DNA from: Mycolicibacterium rhodesiae NBB3
Lineage (GTDB): Bacteria; Actinomycetota; Actinomycetes; Mycobacteriales; Mycobacteriaceae
Assembly (NCBI RefSeq): GCF_000230895.2
Contig: NC_016604.1
Coordinates: forward strand, 558,001 to 622,000
Reading direction: 5' to 3'
DNA length: 64,000 nucleotides
Shown here: one piece after another, positions 1-8,378 of the stretch
Numbering within the stretch: the first letter of the stretch is position 1
Layout: each line of letters opens with the position of its first letter
Notes under the pieces: model-generated
Told to the model about the DNA's origin: nothing
Database searches by the model: none
Seen by the model: the letters and a program-made list of their open reading frames with translations, nothing else
Program-made: the position numbers and the translations under genes

Positions 1-33
1 GATTTCACCGCTCGACCCTAGCGAGCGATGCCG

Positions 34-3000
34 TCAGCGGAAGTCACGGGACTTCGACGCAACCCGCATGTCCAGCTTGCCCATGCGGTCGGCGACGACG
101 GTGACCGCGCCGGTGGCATTCTGCACCTGACCGCGTATCACGAGCGCCGACGCCGTCTGCGCCAGCTTGCGGTGCCGCGCCCAGAGCCCACGCGAACACA
201 CGACGTTGATCATTCCGGTCTCGTCCTCGAGGTTGATGAACGTAACGCCCTGCGCTGTCGCCGGCCGCTGACGGTGAGTCACCGCCCCGGCCACCAGCAC
301 CCGCGTTCCGTCGGGCACCTCCAGCAGCTTGTCGGCAGGTACAACGCCGAGCGCATCGAGGTTCTCACGCAGGAACTGGGTGGGATAGCTGTCGGACGAG
401 ATGCCCGTGGCCCACACGTCTGCGGCAGCCAGCTCGAGTTCGGTCATACCCGGCAGCGAAGGGATCTGCGAGGAAGCCCCCACTCCCGGCAGTCGATCGG
501 CACGCTGGGTGGCGGCCGCGCCTGCGGCCCACAGTCCCTCACGACGGGTGATCTCGAAGCAGCCCAAGGCGCCCGCGGTGGCCAGCGCTTCGGTCTGCGG
601 AACACTCAGTTGAATCCGCTGGGTGAGATCCAGCAGAGAGGTGAACGGCCCGTTGGCTTTTCGCTCGTCGACGATGCGCTCGGCCAGATCGTCGCCGATG
701 TGGCGGACACTGCCGAGACCGAGTCGCACTTCGGTGCCGACGTTCTCCAGCGTCGCGTGCGCGAGGCTCGCGTTGACGTCCGGCCCGCGGACGACGACCC
801 CGTGCCTGCGGGCATCGGCCACCAGCGACTGCGGTGAATAGAAGCCCATCGGCTGTGCCCGCAACAGCGCGGCGCAAAAGGCCGCCGGATGGTGCAACTT
901 GAACCACGACGAGTAGAACACCAGCGAGGCAAATGACAGCGAATGGCTCTCCGGGAATCCGAAATTGGCGAATGCCTCCAGCTTCTCGTAGATTCGGTCG
1001 GCCACCTCCCCCGTGATGCCGTGTCGTGTGCGCATACCGTCGTAGAACCTGCCCCGTAGCCGGCGCATACGCTCGGTGGAGCGTTTGGACCCCATCGCAC
1101 GGCGCAACTGGTCGGCCTCGGCGGCCGAGAAGCCCGCGCAATCCACCGCAAGCTGCATGAGTTGCTCCTGAAACAACGGCACACCCAACGTCTTTCGCAG
1201 CGCGGCCGCCATCGAGGGATGTTCGTAGGTGACCGGCTCCTCCCCGTTACGTCGCTTGATGTACGGATGCACCGAGCCGCCCTGGATCGGGCCAGGGCGG
1301 ATCAACGCGACCTCGACCACCAGGTCGTAGAACACCCGCGGCTTCAGCCGGGGCAGCGTGGCCATCTGCGCACGGGACTCCACCTGGAACACCCCAACGG
1401 AGTCGGCGCGCTGCAGCATCTCGTATACCGCGGGCTCGGACAGATCCAGCCTGGCCAGGTCGACGTCGATGCCCTTGTGCTCGCGCACCAGATCGATGAC
1501 GTAGTGCAGTGCCGAGAGCATCCCGAGTCCCAGCAGATCGAACTTGACCAAACCGATTGCCGCACAGTCGTCTTTGTCCCACTGCAGCACGCTTCGGTTC
1601 TCCATCCGTGCCCATTCCACCGGGCAGACGTCGGCGATCGGACGGTCGCAGATCACCATGCCACCGGAATGAATGCCCATGTGCCGCGGCAGGTTGGAGA
1701 TCTGCAGCGCCAGGTCGATCACCGGTTCGGGAACGTCGTCGACGTGAGTCGCTTCGGTCAGCTTGCCCCACTGACCGATCTGCTTGCTCCACGCGTCCTG
1801 CTGCCCCTGAGAGAACCCCAGAGCGCGAGCCATGTCACGTACGGCGCTGCGACCCCGGTACGTGATGACGTTGGCCACCTGGGCGGCGTAGTCGCGGCCG
1901 TAGCGGTCGTACACGTACTGGATGGCGTTCTCGCGCAGGTCCGATTCGATGTCGATGTCGATATCGGGAGGCCCGTCACGTGCCGGCGACAGGAACCGCT
2001 CGAACAGCAACTCGTTGGCGACCGGGTCGACGTTGGTGACACCAAGGGCGTAACAGACGGCCGAATTGGCCGCCGATCCCCTGCCCTGAGCCAGGATGTT
2101 GTTCGCTTTGCAGAATCGGGTGATGTCGTGGACGACCAAGAAATATCCCGGGAACGTCAGCTGCTCGATGATTTTCAGCTCATGCTCGATCTGGGAGTAC
2201 GCATGGGGTGCACGCTCCGGTGGGCCGTACCGATGGTGCGCGCCTTCCATGACCAGATGCCGCAGCCAGCTGTCTTCGGTGTGCCCCGGCGGGACGTCGA
2301 ACGGCGGGAGTTGCGGGGCGATCAGGGCCAGCCCGAATGCACACTGCTCGCCGAGTTCGGCGGCCGCCGTCACCACCTCGGGACAGTGGGCGAACATCCG
2401 CGCCATCTCGTCTCCCGACCGCAGGTGTGAACCGCCAAGTGGGGCAAGGTAACCGGCAGCCTCGTCCATCGATTTCCTGGCCCGGATCGCTCCCATGGCC
2501 ATGGCGAGCCTGCCGCGGGACGGCTCGGCGAAGTGGGCGCTCGTGGTGGCGACGACGCCGAGACCGAACCTGGGCGCCAGTTCGGCCAGGGCGGCATTGC
2601 GCTCGTCGTCGCAGGGATGCCCGTGGTGGGTGAGCTCGATGCTGACCCGGTCGCGGCCGAACCGGTCCACCAGATCGCCGAGGGCCGAGGCGGCGGCTTC
2701 CGGCCCACCCGCGGAAAGAGCCTGGCGGACATGACCTTTGCGACAGCCGGTCAGGATGTGCCAGTGCCCTCCCGCCGCTTCGGTCAGCCCGTCGTAGTCG
2801 TAGTGCAGCTTGCCCTTCTCGCCGCCGGCCAGATGGGCCTTGGCGAGCTCACGCGACAGCCGCCGGTAGCCCTCCGGGCCGCGGGCGAGCACGAGCAGAT
2901 GCGGCCCCGGCGGATCGGGGTCTTCGGTCCGGTCGCCCCCGCCCAGCGACAGTTCGGCACCGAACACCGTCGACATCTCCAGTTCCTTGGCGGCCTCGGC

Positions 3001-3354
3001 GAAGCGCACCACTCCGTAGAGGCCGTCGTGGTCGGTCAGCGCGATGGCGCGCAGGTCCAGACGGACAGCCTCCTCGACGAGTTCCTCCGGCGTGCTGGCA
3101 CCGTCGAGGAAGCTGTACGCCGAATGCGCGTGCAACTCTGCATAGGGCACCGAGGACGCGGGCCGATCGATGTTCTCCGCCTGGTACGCCCCCCGCTTTC
3201 GCGACCAGGCGGGGCTGTCCCCGCCGTCGCCCACCTGCTCGTCGATGGGCCAGCCGGCCCGGCGCGGCTTTGCCCCTCCGGCGGGCCGGAGCGACCGGCC
3301 TGAGAGCACCCGCTCCATTTCCGTCCAGCTCGGCGGACCCGTATGCCAGCCCAT
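34..3354 (-). CDS. dnaE2: Error-prone DNA polymerase III alpha subunit DnaE2
   Basis: C-family polymerase used in damage-induced translesion synthesis, acting with ImuA' and ImuB and the beta clamp. The 1106-residue protein has an N-terminal PHP domain (HAHSAYSFLDG near residue 75, then TDHDG), the palm motif PDIDIDIES near residue 461 carrying the catalytic aspartates, and a C-terminal OB-fold region (GVTFINLEDETGMINVV). It ends in the SKSRDFR tail typical of mycobacterial DnaE2. The start MGWHTGPPSW matches recalled mycobacterial orthologs, and a -10-like hexamer lies six bases upstream, so the mRNA may be leaderless. A LexA box overlaps the promoter. Its partners imuA'-imuB lie about 8 kb away. 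Length agrees with the family. Identification is very secure. Confidence 0.97.
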   Translation of the reverse strand: MGWHTGPPSWTEMERVLSGRSLRPAGGAKPRRAGWPIDEQVGDGGDSPAWSRKRGAYQAENIDRPASSVPYAELHAHSAYSFLDGASTPEELVEEAVRLDLRAIALTDHDGLYGVVRFAEAAKELEMSTVFGAELSLGGGDRTEDPDPPGPHLLVLARGPEGYRRLSRELAKAHLAGGEKGKLHYDYDGLTEAAGGHWHILTGCRKGHVRQALSAGGPEAAASALGDLVDRFGRDRVSIELTHHGHPCDDERNAALAELAPRFGLGVVATTSAHFAEPSRGRLAMAMGAIRARKSMDEAAGYLAPLGGSHLRSGDEMARMFAHCPEVVTAAAELGEQCAFGLALIAPQLPPFDVPPGHTEDSWLRHLVMEGAHHRYGPPERAPHAYSQIEHELKIIEQLTFPGYFLVVHDITRFCKANNILAQGRGSAANSAVCYALGVTNVDPVANELLFERFLSPARDGPPDIDIDIESDLRENAIQYVYDRYGRDYAAQVANVITYRGRSAVRDMARALGFSQGQQDAWSKQIGQWGKLTEATHVDDVPEPVIDLALQISNLPRHMGIHSGGMVICDRPIADVCPVEWARMENRSVLQWDKDDCAAIGLVKFDLLGLGMLSALHYVIDLVREHKGIDVDLARLDLSEPAVYEMLQRADSVGVFQVESRAQMATLPRLKPRVFYDLVVEVALIRPGPIQGGSVHPYIKRRNGEEPVTYEHPSMAAALRKTLGVPLFQEQLMQLAVDCAGFSAAEADQLRRAMGSKRSTERMRRLRGRFYDGMRTRHGITGEVADRIYEKLEAFANFGFPESHSLSFASLVFYSSWFKLHHPAAFCAALLRAQPMGFYSPQSLVADARRHGVVVRGPDVNASLAHATLENVGTEVRLGLGSVRHIGDDLAERIVDERKANGPFTSLLDLTQRIQLSVPQTEALATAGALGCFEITRREGLWAAGAAATQRADRLPGVGASSQIPSLPGMTELELAAADVWATGISSDSYPTQFLRENLDALGVVPADKLLEVPDGTRVLVAGAVTHRQRPATAQGVTFINLEDETGMINVVCSRGLWARHRKLAQTASALVIRGQVQNATGAVTVVADRMGKLDMRVASKSRDFR

Positions 3355-3360
3355 GATCGC

Positions 3361-3382
3361 AGTGTATCGAACATGTGTTCTA
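3361..3382 (-). promoter_or_regulatory. LexA (SOS) box plus -10 of dnaE2
   Basis: On the minus strand TAGAACACATGTTCGA (3382-3367) matches the mycobacterial LexA consensus TCGAAC-N4-GTTCGA at 15 of 16 positions, ignoring the spacer. It abuts TACACT (3366-3361), a -10-like hexamer followed by six bases and the dnaE2 ATG. LexA bound here would cover the region just upstream of the -10. The box also overlaps the stop codon of the upstream DUF222 gene. The box is seen directly; the regulation is inferred from known SOS control of dnaE2. Confidence 0.9.
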
Positions 3383-4759
3383 ACAGCACTCCGGTGGGTC
3401 CGGATCGGTGTGTAGGAGTTCTTCGGGGTGGTGGGCGTGGTTGATGTCGGGGGGTCGGGTTCCGTTGCTCCAGGCCAGCCGCCCGCTGTCGGTGACCGTC
3501 GTCTGCCACTGTCCTTTGGTCACGCGTGCGTGGTCGGGGCCGCAGGCGAAGAACAGTTTGTCGGCGTCGGTGGCGCCAATGGGGTCCCAGTCGGGGCTGT
3601 GGTGGACCTCGGAGTGATAGCCGGATTCGGTGCAATTGGGCCGCGTGCAGCCGCCGTCGCGTGCGTAGCAGATGATCCGCTGATCGGTCGTCGCGATACG
3701 TTTCTGACGCCCGAGGTAGAGCGGGCGGTCGCTGTGATCGTCGAACACCGCCAGGTAGTGGATGGCGTCGGTGGCCATGCGGATCAGATCGCGCATCGGC
3801 AGCGCGGTGTCCCCGCCGGTGCGCGCTGGTGGCGGCATCGGAATGTCGGGGTTGGTGACGGCGTGGGCGGCTTGATCGAGTTCGGCCAGCGTCGTGCGTG
3901 CGATCACCGTTACCGGATGCCCGCGATGCGATCCCAGCCCGCCGGAGGCGATCCCGGCCTTGAGGCCGAGTTTGATGCCGTCATGGCAACGCTGCGACGC
4001 CGAGCGGTCATCGCGGGAGTCCTCCACGGTGCCGTCGGGAAGGTGTCGGCCCGGACGCACCGCGGCAGTCGCGGCTTCGACATAGCAGCGGGTCTCGGGG
4101 TCGATCCACCCCGACAGCCGCGACCCCCCGTCAGGGCCCTGGGGCCCCATCACCATGCCGCGGCGCCGCGCCCGGTCGGCCTCGTCGAAATCGCCATCAG
4201 GATTGAAGATCTCGTCGACGTGGCGTGCCGCGGTCTTGACGATCTCGGCATCGTTCTTGCGCGCCTCGCGGACCAGGCTGGCCTCGACTTCAGACCGTTC
4301 CTCGGCCGACACACACGAGGGCAACCTGTTCATCGCCGTGGCGATGACGCGCAGATGATCCTGCCCGACCGCACCGACCGTCACCGCGTCGGCCACCAGC
4401 GGAAGCTCCGGTGGTAGCGGTGGACCCAGCAGCGAGCGCCGCGGCCGGATACGTGCAGCCATCTTCATCCGACGTTTGATCTCCGTGGGCGGGATCCGCA
4501 ACCGCGCCCACAGACTGTCGATCACATCGTTGACCAACCCCACCTCGTCGGGTGGATCGGCGAGTTCGCCGAACACCCGGTACATCAGCGCGCGGTTGGT
4601 GCGTTCCTGGGTTTCCAGACGCTCGGCCATCTCCACCCGAAACGCGTTGCCCACCGCGTCAGAAGGCACCTCCCGCATCTGGGCATAGGCGTCATCGACG
4701 GCATCCAGCAGCACGCGAAACCGCTCGCGTGCCCCCGCTCCGGTGATGAATTCGCCCAT
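3380..4759 (-). CDS. DUF222 / HNH endonuclease domain protein (13E12-type)
   Basis: A 459-residue member of the DUF222 plus HNH family that is abundant and repetitive in mycobacteria. The N-terminal two thirds is the helical DUF222 region. The C-terminal part holds an HNH-type zinc/nuclease module (CTRPNC near residue 372, then EVHHSPDW and a later CGPDHARVTKG). The exact biological role of this family is unknown; members resemble REP13E12 products and may act on nucleic acid. Start ATG at 4759 gives MGEFITGAG. The stop codon overlaps the dnaE2 LexA box, so it reads toward and into the dnaE2 promoter. Family assignment is solid, function is not. Confidence 0.85.
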   Translation of the reverse strand: MGEFITGAGARERFRVLLDAVDDAYAQMREVPSDAVGNAFRVEMAERLETQERTNRALMYRVFGELADPPDEVGLVNDVIDSLWARLRIPPTEIKRRMKMAARIRPRRSLLGPPLPPELPLVADAVTVGAVGQDHLRVIATAMNRLPSCVSAEERSEVEASLVREARKNDAEIVKTAARHVDEIFNPDGDFDEADRARRRGMVMGPQGPDGGSRLSGWIDPETRCYVEAATAAVRPGRHLPDGTVEDSRDDRSASQRCHDGIKLGLKAGIASGGLGSHRGHPVTVIARTTLAELDQAAHAVTNPDIPMPPPARTGGDTALPMRDLIRMATDAIHYLAVFDDHSDRPLYLGRQKRIATTDQRIICYARDGGCTRPNCTESGYHSEVHHSPDWDPIGATDADKLFFACGPDHARVTKGQWQTTVTDSGRLAWSNGTRPPDINHAHHPEELLHTDPDPPECC

Positions 4760-4861
4760 ACCACAACGCTAACGACGGCCAACGCCACAAACCGCCGCCA
4801 CAGCACCCACCACCGACAACCTGTGGATGAATCCGCGATTGGGGATAAACCCACAGAATTG

Positions 4862-6373
4862 TCAGTACCGAATGGTAGGGCGGTCGACCATCGTGCGACC
4901 CACGAAGAAATCGGGACTGCGGGATCGCCAGATAAGCATCAGCACGGCACCGAGCAACAGGATGCCGAAGCCCATGTAGAACACCAACCCGATGCCGCCG
5001 ATCGAGGCGCCACTGCCGTTCTCCGGGTTCATGCTCTCGCGCACCGAGATCACGAAGACCGTGGCGAGCATGATCCCGCCGAGCAGCGGAAAAAGGAACT
5101 TGAAGACCACGTTGTGGACATTGGCGAACAGCTCGCGGCGGAAGTACCACACACAGGCGAATGCCGTGATGCCGTAATACCAGCAGATCATGATGCCAAG
5201 CGCAGCAATGGTATCCAGCAGCACGCGCTCCGAAAGCAGGCTCACGATGGTATAGAACGCAGCGGTCACGACCCCGGCGACCACGGTGGCGTACGCCGGC
5301 ACCAGGTACCGCGGACTGACGTCGGCGAACCGCTTCGGGAACGCGCCGTAGGCGCCCATCGCGAGCATGGCCCGAGCGGCGGGCAGGAACGTCGTCTGCA
5401 GGCTGGCCACCGAGGACGCGAGTACCGCGAGGAACAGCAAGGGCCCCGCCCACCCGAGAACCGGATCGGCGAGTGCGCCGAACACATTCTCTGCGTTCTC
5501 CTCGTTGCCGAGGCCGAGGCCCGCTGGCCCGACACCCGCATACATCATCACCGCGACGGCGACCAGAAGATAGGTCAGCAGGATCGACAGCACACACAGC
5601 AGACCGGCACGGCCGGGAACCCGCTTGGGGTCCTTGGACTCCTCGCCGAGCGTCAGACATGTATCCCATCCCCAGAACGCGAAGATAGACCCGGTCACGC
5701 CAACGACGAAGGCGCTCAACGCAAGTCCAGTGAACGGGTTGAACCAATCGAAGCTGAACGACAGTGCGGCGGGCGCCTCACCCCGGGCGACCAGAGTGAT
5801 CGCCGCGACCGCGAAAGCCATCAGCACCGTCATCTGGAAGCCGACGAGCACATACTGCACCCGTTCGCTGGTGGTGATCCCGCGGCTCGCGATCAGGGTG
5901 GCCACGGCGATGAATGCCAGGGTCGTCACGATGTTGATCACCTTGTTGTCCGCCAGGTCCGCGATCGAGGGGTCGCCGAATATCCGCGCGATGAACAAGT
6001 ACAGGAACTCCACGGCGATCGCGGCGAGGTTGGACAGCACGATGATGGTCGCGATCACCATGCCCCATCCGCACATCCATCCGACGTAGGGCCCAAAAGC
6101 CTTGGTGGACCAGGTGAATGATGCACCGCAGTCCGGTGCCCGCGAGTTCAGCTCGCGATACGCATATGCGGTGAGGAACATCGGGATGAAGCCGGCGATC
6201 AGGATGGCAGGCATCTTCAGCCCGACCGCCGCAACGATCAGCCCGATGCTTGCCGTGAGTGTGTATCCCGGCGCAACCGACGAAATGCCCAGCACGGCAC
6301 CGGAAAACGTGCCTACCTTGCCGGTGGCCAGCCCCTTCGACACCAGACCGGTCTCGACGTCTGCCTCGCTCAC
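4862..6373 (-). CDS. APC-superfamily amino acid permease
   Basis: A 503-residue integral membrane transporter with about twelve hydrophobic segments. The N-terminal motif GTFSGAVLGISSVAPGY resembles the substrate-binding unwound TM1 of APC amino acid/polyamine permeases, and SRAPDCGASFTWSTKAFGP resembles the conserved TM2-TM3 region. It probably imports an amino acid or amine by proton symport; the substrate cannot be told. The start is a GTG (6373-6371) that overlaps the TGA of the upstream universal stress protein gene, so translation is coupled to it. This pairing of a permease with a Usp protein recurs in actinobacteria and suggests stress- or energy-dependent control of the transporter. 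Confidence 0.88.
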   Translation of the reverse strand: MSEADVETGLVSKGLATGKVGTFSGAVLGISSVAPGYTLTASIGLIVAAVGLKMPAILIAGFIPMFLTAYAYRELNSRAPDCGASFTWSTKAFGPYVGWMCGWGMVIATIIVLSNLAAIAVEFLYLFIARIFGDPSIADLADNKVINIVTTLAFIAVATLIASRGITTSERVQYVLVGFQMTVLMAFAVAAITLVARGEAPAALSFSFDWFNPFTGLALSAFVVGVTGSIFAFWGWDTCLTLGEESKDPKRVPGRAGLLCVLSILLTYLLVAVAVMMYAGVGPAGLGLGNEENAENVFGALADPVLGWAGPLLFLAVLASSVASLQTTFLPAARAMLAMGAYGAFPKRFADVSPRYLVPAYATVVAGVVTAAFYTIVSLLSERVLLDTIAALGIMICWYYGITAFACVWYFRRELFANVHNVVFKFLFPLLGGIMLATVFVISVRESMNPENGSGASIGGIGLVFYMGFGILLLGAVLMLIWRSRSPDFFVGRTMVDRPTIRY

Positions 6374-7257
6374 GGCAGGTCCGCAGCGTCGAATTGATCC
6401 CTCGGCACCACCATCATCGGAACCTCGAGTACTCGCAACATCTTCGCGGCGGTAGAGCCGAGGAATAGCCGTTTGGGTGCGCTGAGCCGACTCGAACCCA
6501 CCATGATCAGGTCACCGTCCTGCCATCCGAGCTTGCTGACCGCCTCCTCGACGGTGCGGCCGTCGACAATCGTCGAGGCGACCGGAAATCCCTCGGGCAA
6601 TCTGCTTTTCGCCGTATCCAGAGTCTGCTGGGCATGTGCGCGGGCACGCTCATGCACGGCGTCCTCGTCGCCGCGAAGAGTGCCGAACATCGGGTCGAGC
6701 GCAACCAGCGATACCAGCCGCAGCGGAGTTCCCGCGGCTTGGCTGAAGCGCACGGCGGTGTCCAGCAGCAGGTCCGCACCTTCGCGCTCACCGATCGCGC
6801 AGGTCACCTCACGAACGCTGCCGATCGAGGAATCGCGGGTGCCGCGCGGTGCGACGGCAACGGGTACCGGCGACGAATGCAGCAGCTCGTTGACGACCGA
6901 ACCCAGCGAGTAGCTTCCCGCCAGGCCACCACCCGAACCTCCGACGACGATGAGGTCGGCCTGCACGCGTGCGGCCTCTTTGATGAGCCCGTCGGCGTAC
7001 GAGTCGTCGAAGCTGACATGGGTGCCCGCAGTGATATCGGGCGGTATGGACGCCCGCGCTTCGGCGAGCCAGTGTTCGGCCTGTTCGGCAAGGAGCTCGT
7101 CGTACCCGCCGACGGTGACCAGCGACGGCACCGCTCGATCCGGCGGCAGGATGATGCTGACGCCCACCTCTGCACCCAGTGTGCGGGCCAGCCGCACGGC
7201 CAGCGCCAACGCATCGGCGCCTCCCGGTGTTGCCAGATAACCAACGACCAGTTTCAT
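6370..7257 (-). CDS. Tandem-domain universal stress protein
   Basis: A 295-residue cytoplasmic protein with two Usp domains. Each ends in the ATP-binding signature G-x2-G-x9-G-(S/T): GGSGGGLAGSYSLGS in the first half and GSSRLSAPKRLFLGST in the second. Both are followed by the terminal strand PVPVAVAPR or VPMMVVPRD. Tandem Usp proteins in mycobacteria bind ATP or cAMP and modulate partners. The stop codon overlaps the start of the APC permease (GTGA), which makes a two-gene operon with usp first. A direct role in regulating the permease is inference. Confidence 0.9.
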   Translation of the reverse strand: MKLVVGYLATPGGADALALAVRLARTLGAEVGVSIILPPDRAVPSLVTVGGYDELLAEQAEHWLAEARASIPPDITAGTHVSFDDSYADGLIKEAARVQADLIVVGGSGGGLAGSYSLGSVVNELLHSSPVPVAVAPRGTRDSSIGSVREVTCAIGEREGADLLLDTAVRFSQAAGTPLRLVSLVALDPMFGTLRGDEDAVHERARAHAQQTLDTAKSRLPEGFPVASTIVDGRTVEEAVSKLGWQDGDLIMVGSSRLSAPKRLFLGSTAAKMLRVLEVPMMVVPRDQFDAADLP

Positions 7258-7311
7258 AGCCCCACCATGTCAACGCGTGACCGCGGTTACCGCGGTTTGA
7301 GCGAAATCGGC

Positions 7312-8181
7312 TCAGGCGCTGTACTCGGCGGTGCCGTCCTCGAGCACCGGGCGCGCGTTCGATCCGTCAGGGTCGGACGCCTCGGTGCGGAATACCGCGT
7401 GCCCCGGTTCGGTGCGCCAGATCGACGTGGTGAGGGTCTCGCCGGGAAACACCGGCGAGGTGAACCTGGCCGCGACTGCGCTGACTTTCGTCGCGTCCCC
7501 GCCGCCGAGGTCGGCAACCAGCGCACGACCGGCGACGCCGTAGGAGCACAGACCGTGCAGGATCGGCTTCGGGAAGCCGGCCATCTCGCGCGCGAACCAC
7601 GGATCGCTGTGCAGGGGATTGCGGTCACCGGAGAGCCGATAGATCAGCGCCTGGTCCTCGCGGGTGGGCAGCGCGATCGTCGAATCCGGTTCGCGGTCGG
7701 GGATTTCCGGCGCCGTCGGCCGTTGGCCGGGCTGGCCGCCGAATCCGCCTTCGCCGCGGATGACGGCAGTGGTATGTGTTTCGGTGATCACCTCGCCGGA
7801 GTCGGGATCGGTGCCCGTCGCCTTGAGCATGACGATGGCGTTCTTGCCTTCTCCCTTGTCCTGGATGTCGGCGACCTCGGCGACGACGCTCAGCTTGCCG
7901 GCCGGTGGCAGCGGCTTGTACAGCCGGATCCCCTGCGACCCGTGCAGCAGCATGGCGAAATTGAAGCTGCCGATCATGGCGGCCGCCGCGAAGGGCAGGC
8001 ACGCGATGACCGCGTAGGTGGGCAGTACCTGCTGCGGGGTGTCGTGACTGTTCTCTGTCGTGAACGCGAGATCGTCGAGTCCCGCTCCGACGCCGAGCGC
8101 GTACAGCAGCGTGTCGCGGTCGGTCCAGGTGAAAAGTTGCGGCTCCGTCTTGGCGCCAATGGCATTCGGGTCGAGCGGCAT
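7312..8181 (-). CDS. htdY: 3-hydroxyacyl-thioester dehydratase, double hot-dog (HtdY-like)
   Basis: A 289-residue R-specific enoyl hydratase/3-hydroxyacyl dehydratase. The C-terminal MaoC half carries the hydratase-2 motif YRLSGDRNPLHSD, whose Asp and His are catalytic. The N-terminal half (TLLYALGVGAGLDD) is the substrate-binding pseudo hot-dog. The size matches the roughly 290-residue M. tuberculosis Rv3389c, recalled as HtdY, a neighbour of acrA1 there too. I place the start at ATG 8181 (MPLDPNAIG) because AAGGGAG lies just upstream. The longer open frame to 8352 would translate the 26-bp tandem repeats and is rejected. It is divergent from acrA1, suggesting linked fatty-acyl metabolism. 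Confidence 0.88.
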   Translation of the reverse strand: MPLDPNAIGAKTEPQLFTWTDRDTLLYALGVGAGLDDLAFTTENSHDTPQQVLPTYAVIACLPFAAAAMIGSFNFAMLLHGSQGIRLYKPLPPAGKLSVVAEVADIQDKGEGKNAIVMLKATGTDPDSGEVITETHTTAVIRGEGGFGGQPGQRPTAPEIPDREPDSTIALPTREDQALIYRLSGDRNPLHSDPWFAREMAGFPKPILHGLCSYGVAGRALVADLGGGDATKVSAVAARFTSPVFPGETLTTSIWRTEPGHAVFRTEASDPDGSNARPVLEDGTAEYSA

Positions 8182-8220
8182 CGGGACTCCCTTCGCTGGT
8201 GTGTCGGACGATACACAGCA

Positions 8221-8350
8221 CCGCCGGCCGAGCCGGCAATTCGGTACCGCCGGCCGAGCCGGCAATTCGGCACCGCCGGCCGAGCCGGCAATTCGGTACC
8301 GCCGGCCGAGCCGGCAATTCGGCACCGCCGGCCGAGCCGGCAATTCAGTC
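8221..8350. repeat. Five tandem 26-bp hairpin repeats (VNTR-like)
   Basis: Five contiguous 26-bp units start at 8221, 8247, 8273, 8299 and 8325. They are identical except that the last two bases of units 1 to 4 alternate TA, CA, TA, CA, and the final unit diverges at its end (CAGTC). Each unit contains the inverted repeat GCCGG-CCGAG-CCGGC, a 5-bp stem with a 5-base loop, followed by AATTCGG. The array fills the divergent intergenic space between htdY and acrA1, so it sits where both promoters should be. It resembles mycobacterial interspersed or VNTR loci. Confidence 0.95.
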
Positions 8351-8378
8351 ATTGACGTATTCCCCGCCAGGGGCGACC

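Noticed and set aside
1162..2430. Long plus-strand open frame opposite dnaE2
   Set aside because: It is a high-GC shadow of the dnaE2 coding strand, with His/Arg/Asp-rich low-complexity composition and no family features.
4692..5747. 351-codon minus-strand frame overlapping the APC permease
   Set aside because: Alternative frame of the same strand as the permease; Arg-rich and without membrane segments or motifs.
8221..8350. CRISPR array
   Set aside because: Units are contiguous with no unique spacers, so it is a tandem repeat and not a CRISPR locus.
6634..8355. 573-codon plus-strand frame across the Usp and hydratase genes
   Set aside because: Spans two real minus-strand genes and the repeat array; its C-terminus is simply the translated 26-bp repeats.
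8182..8378. Extended N-termini of htdY and acrA1 through the repeat array
   Set aside because: Both frames stay open because the 26-bp units lack stops, but the peptides are repeat translations and both genes have better starts with ribosome sites (8181 and 8379).
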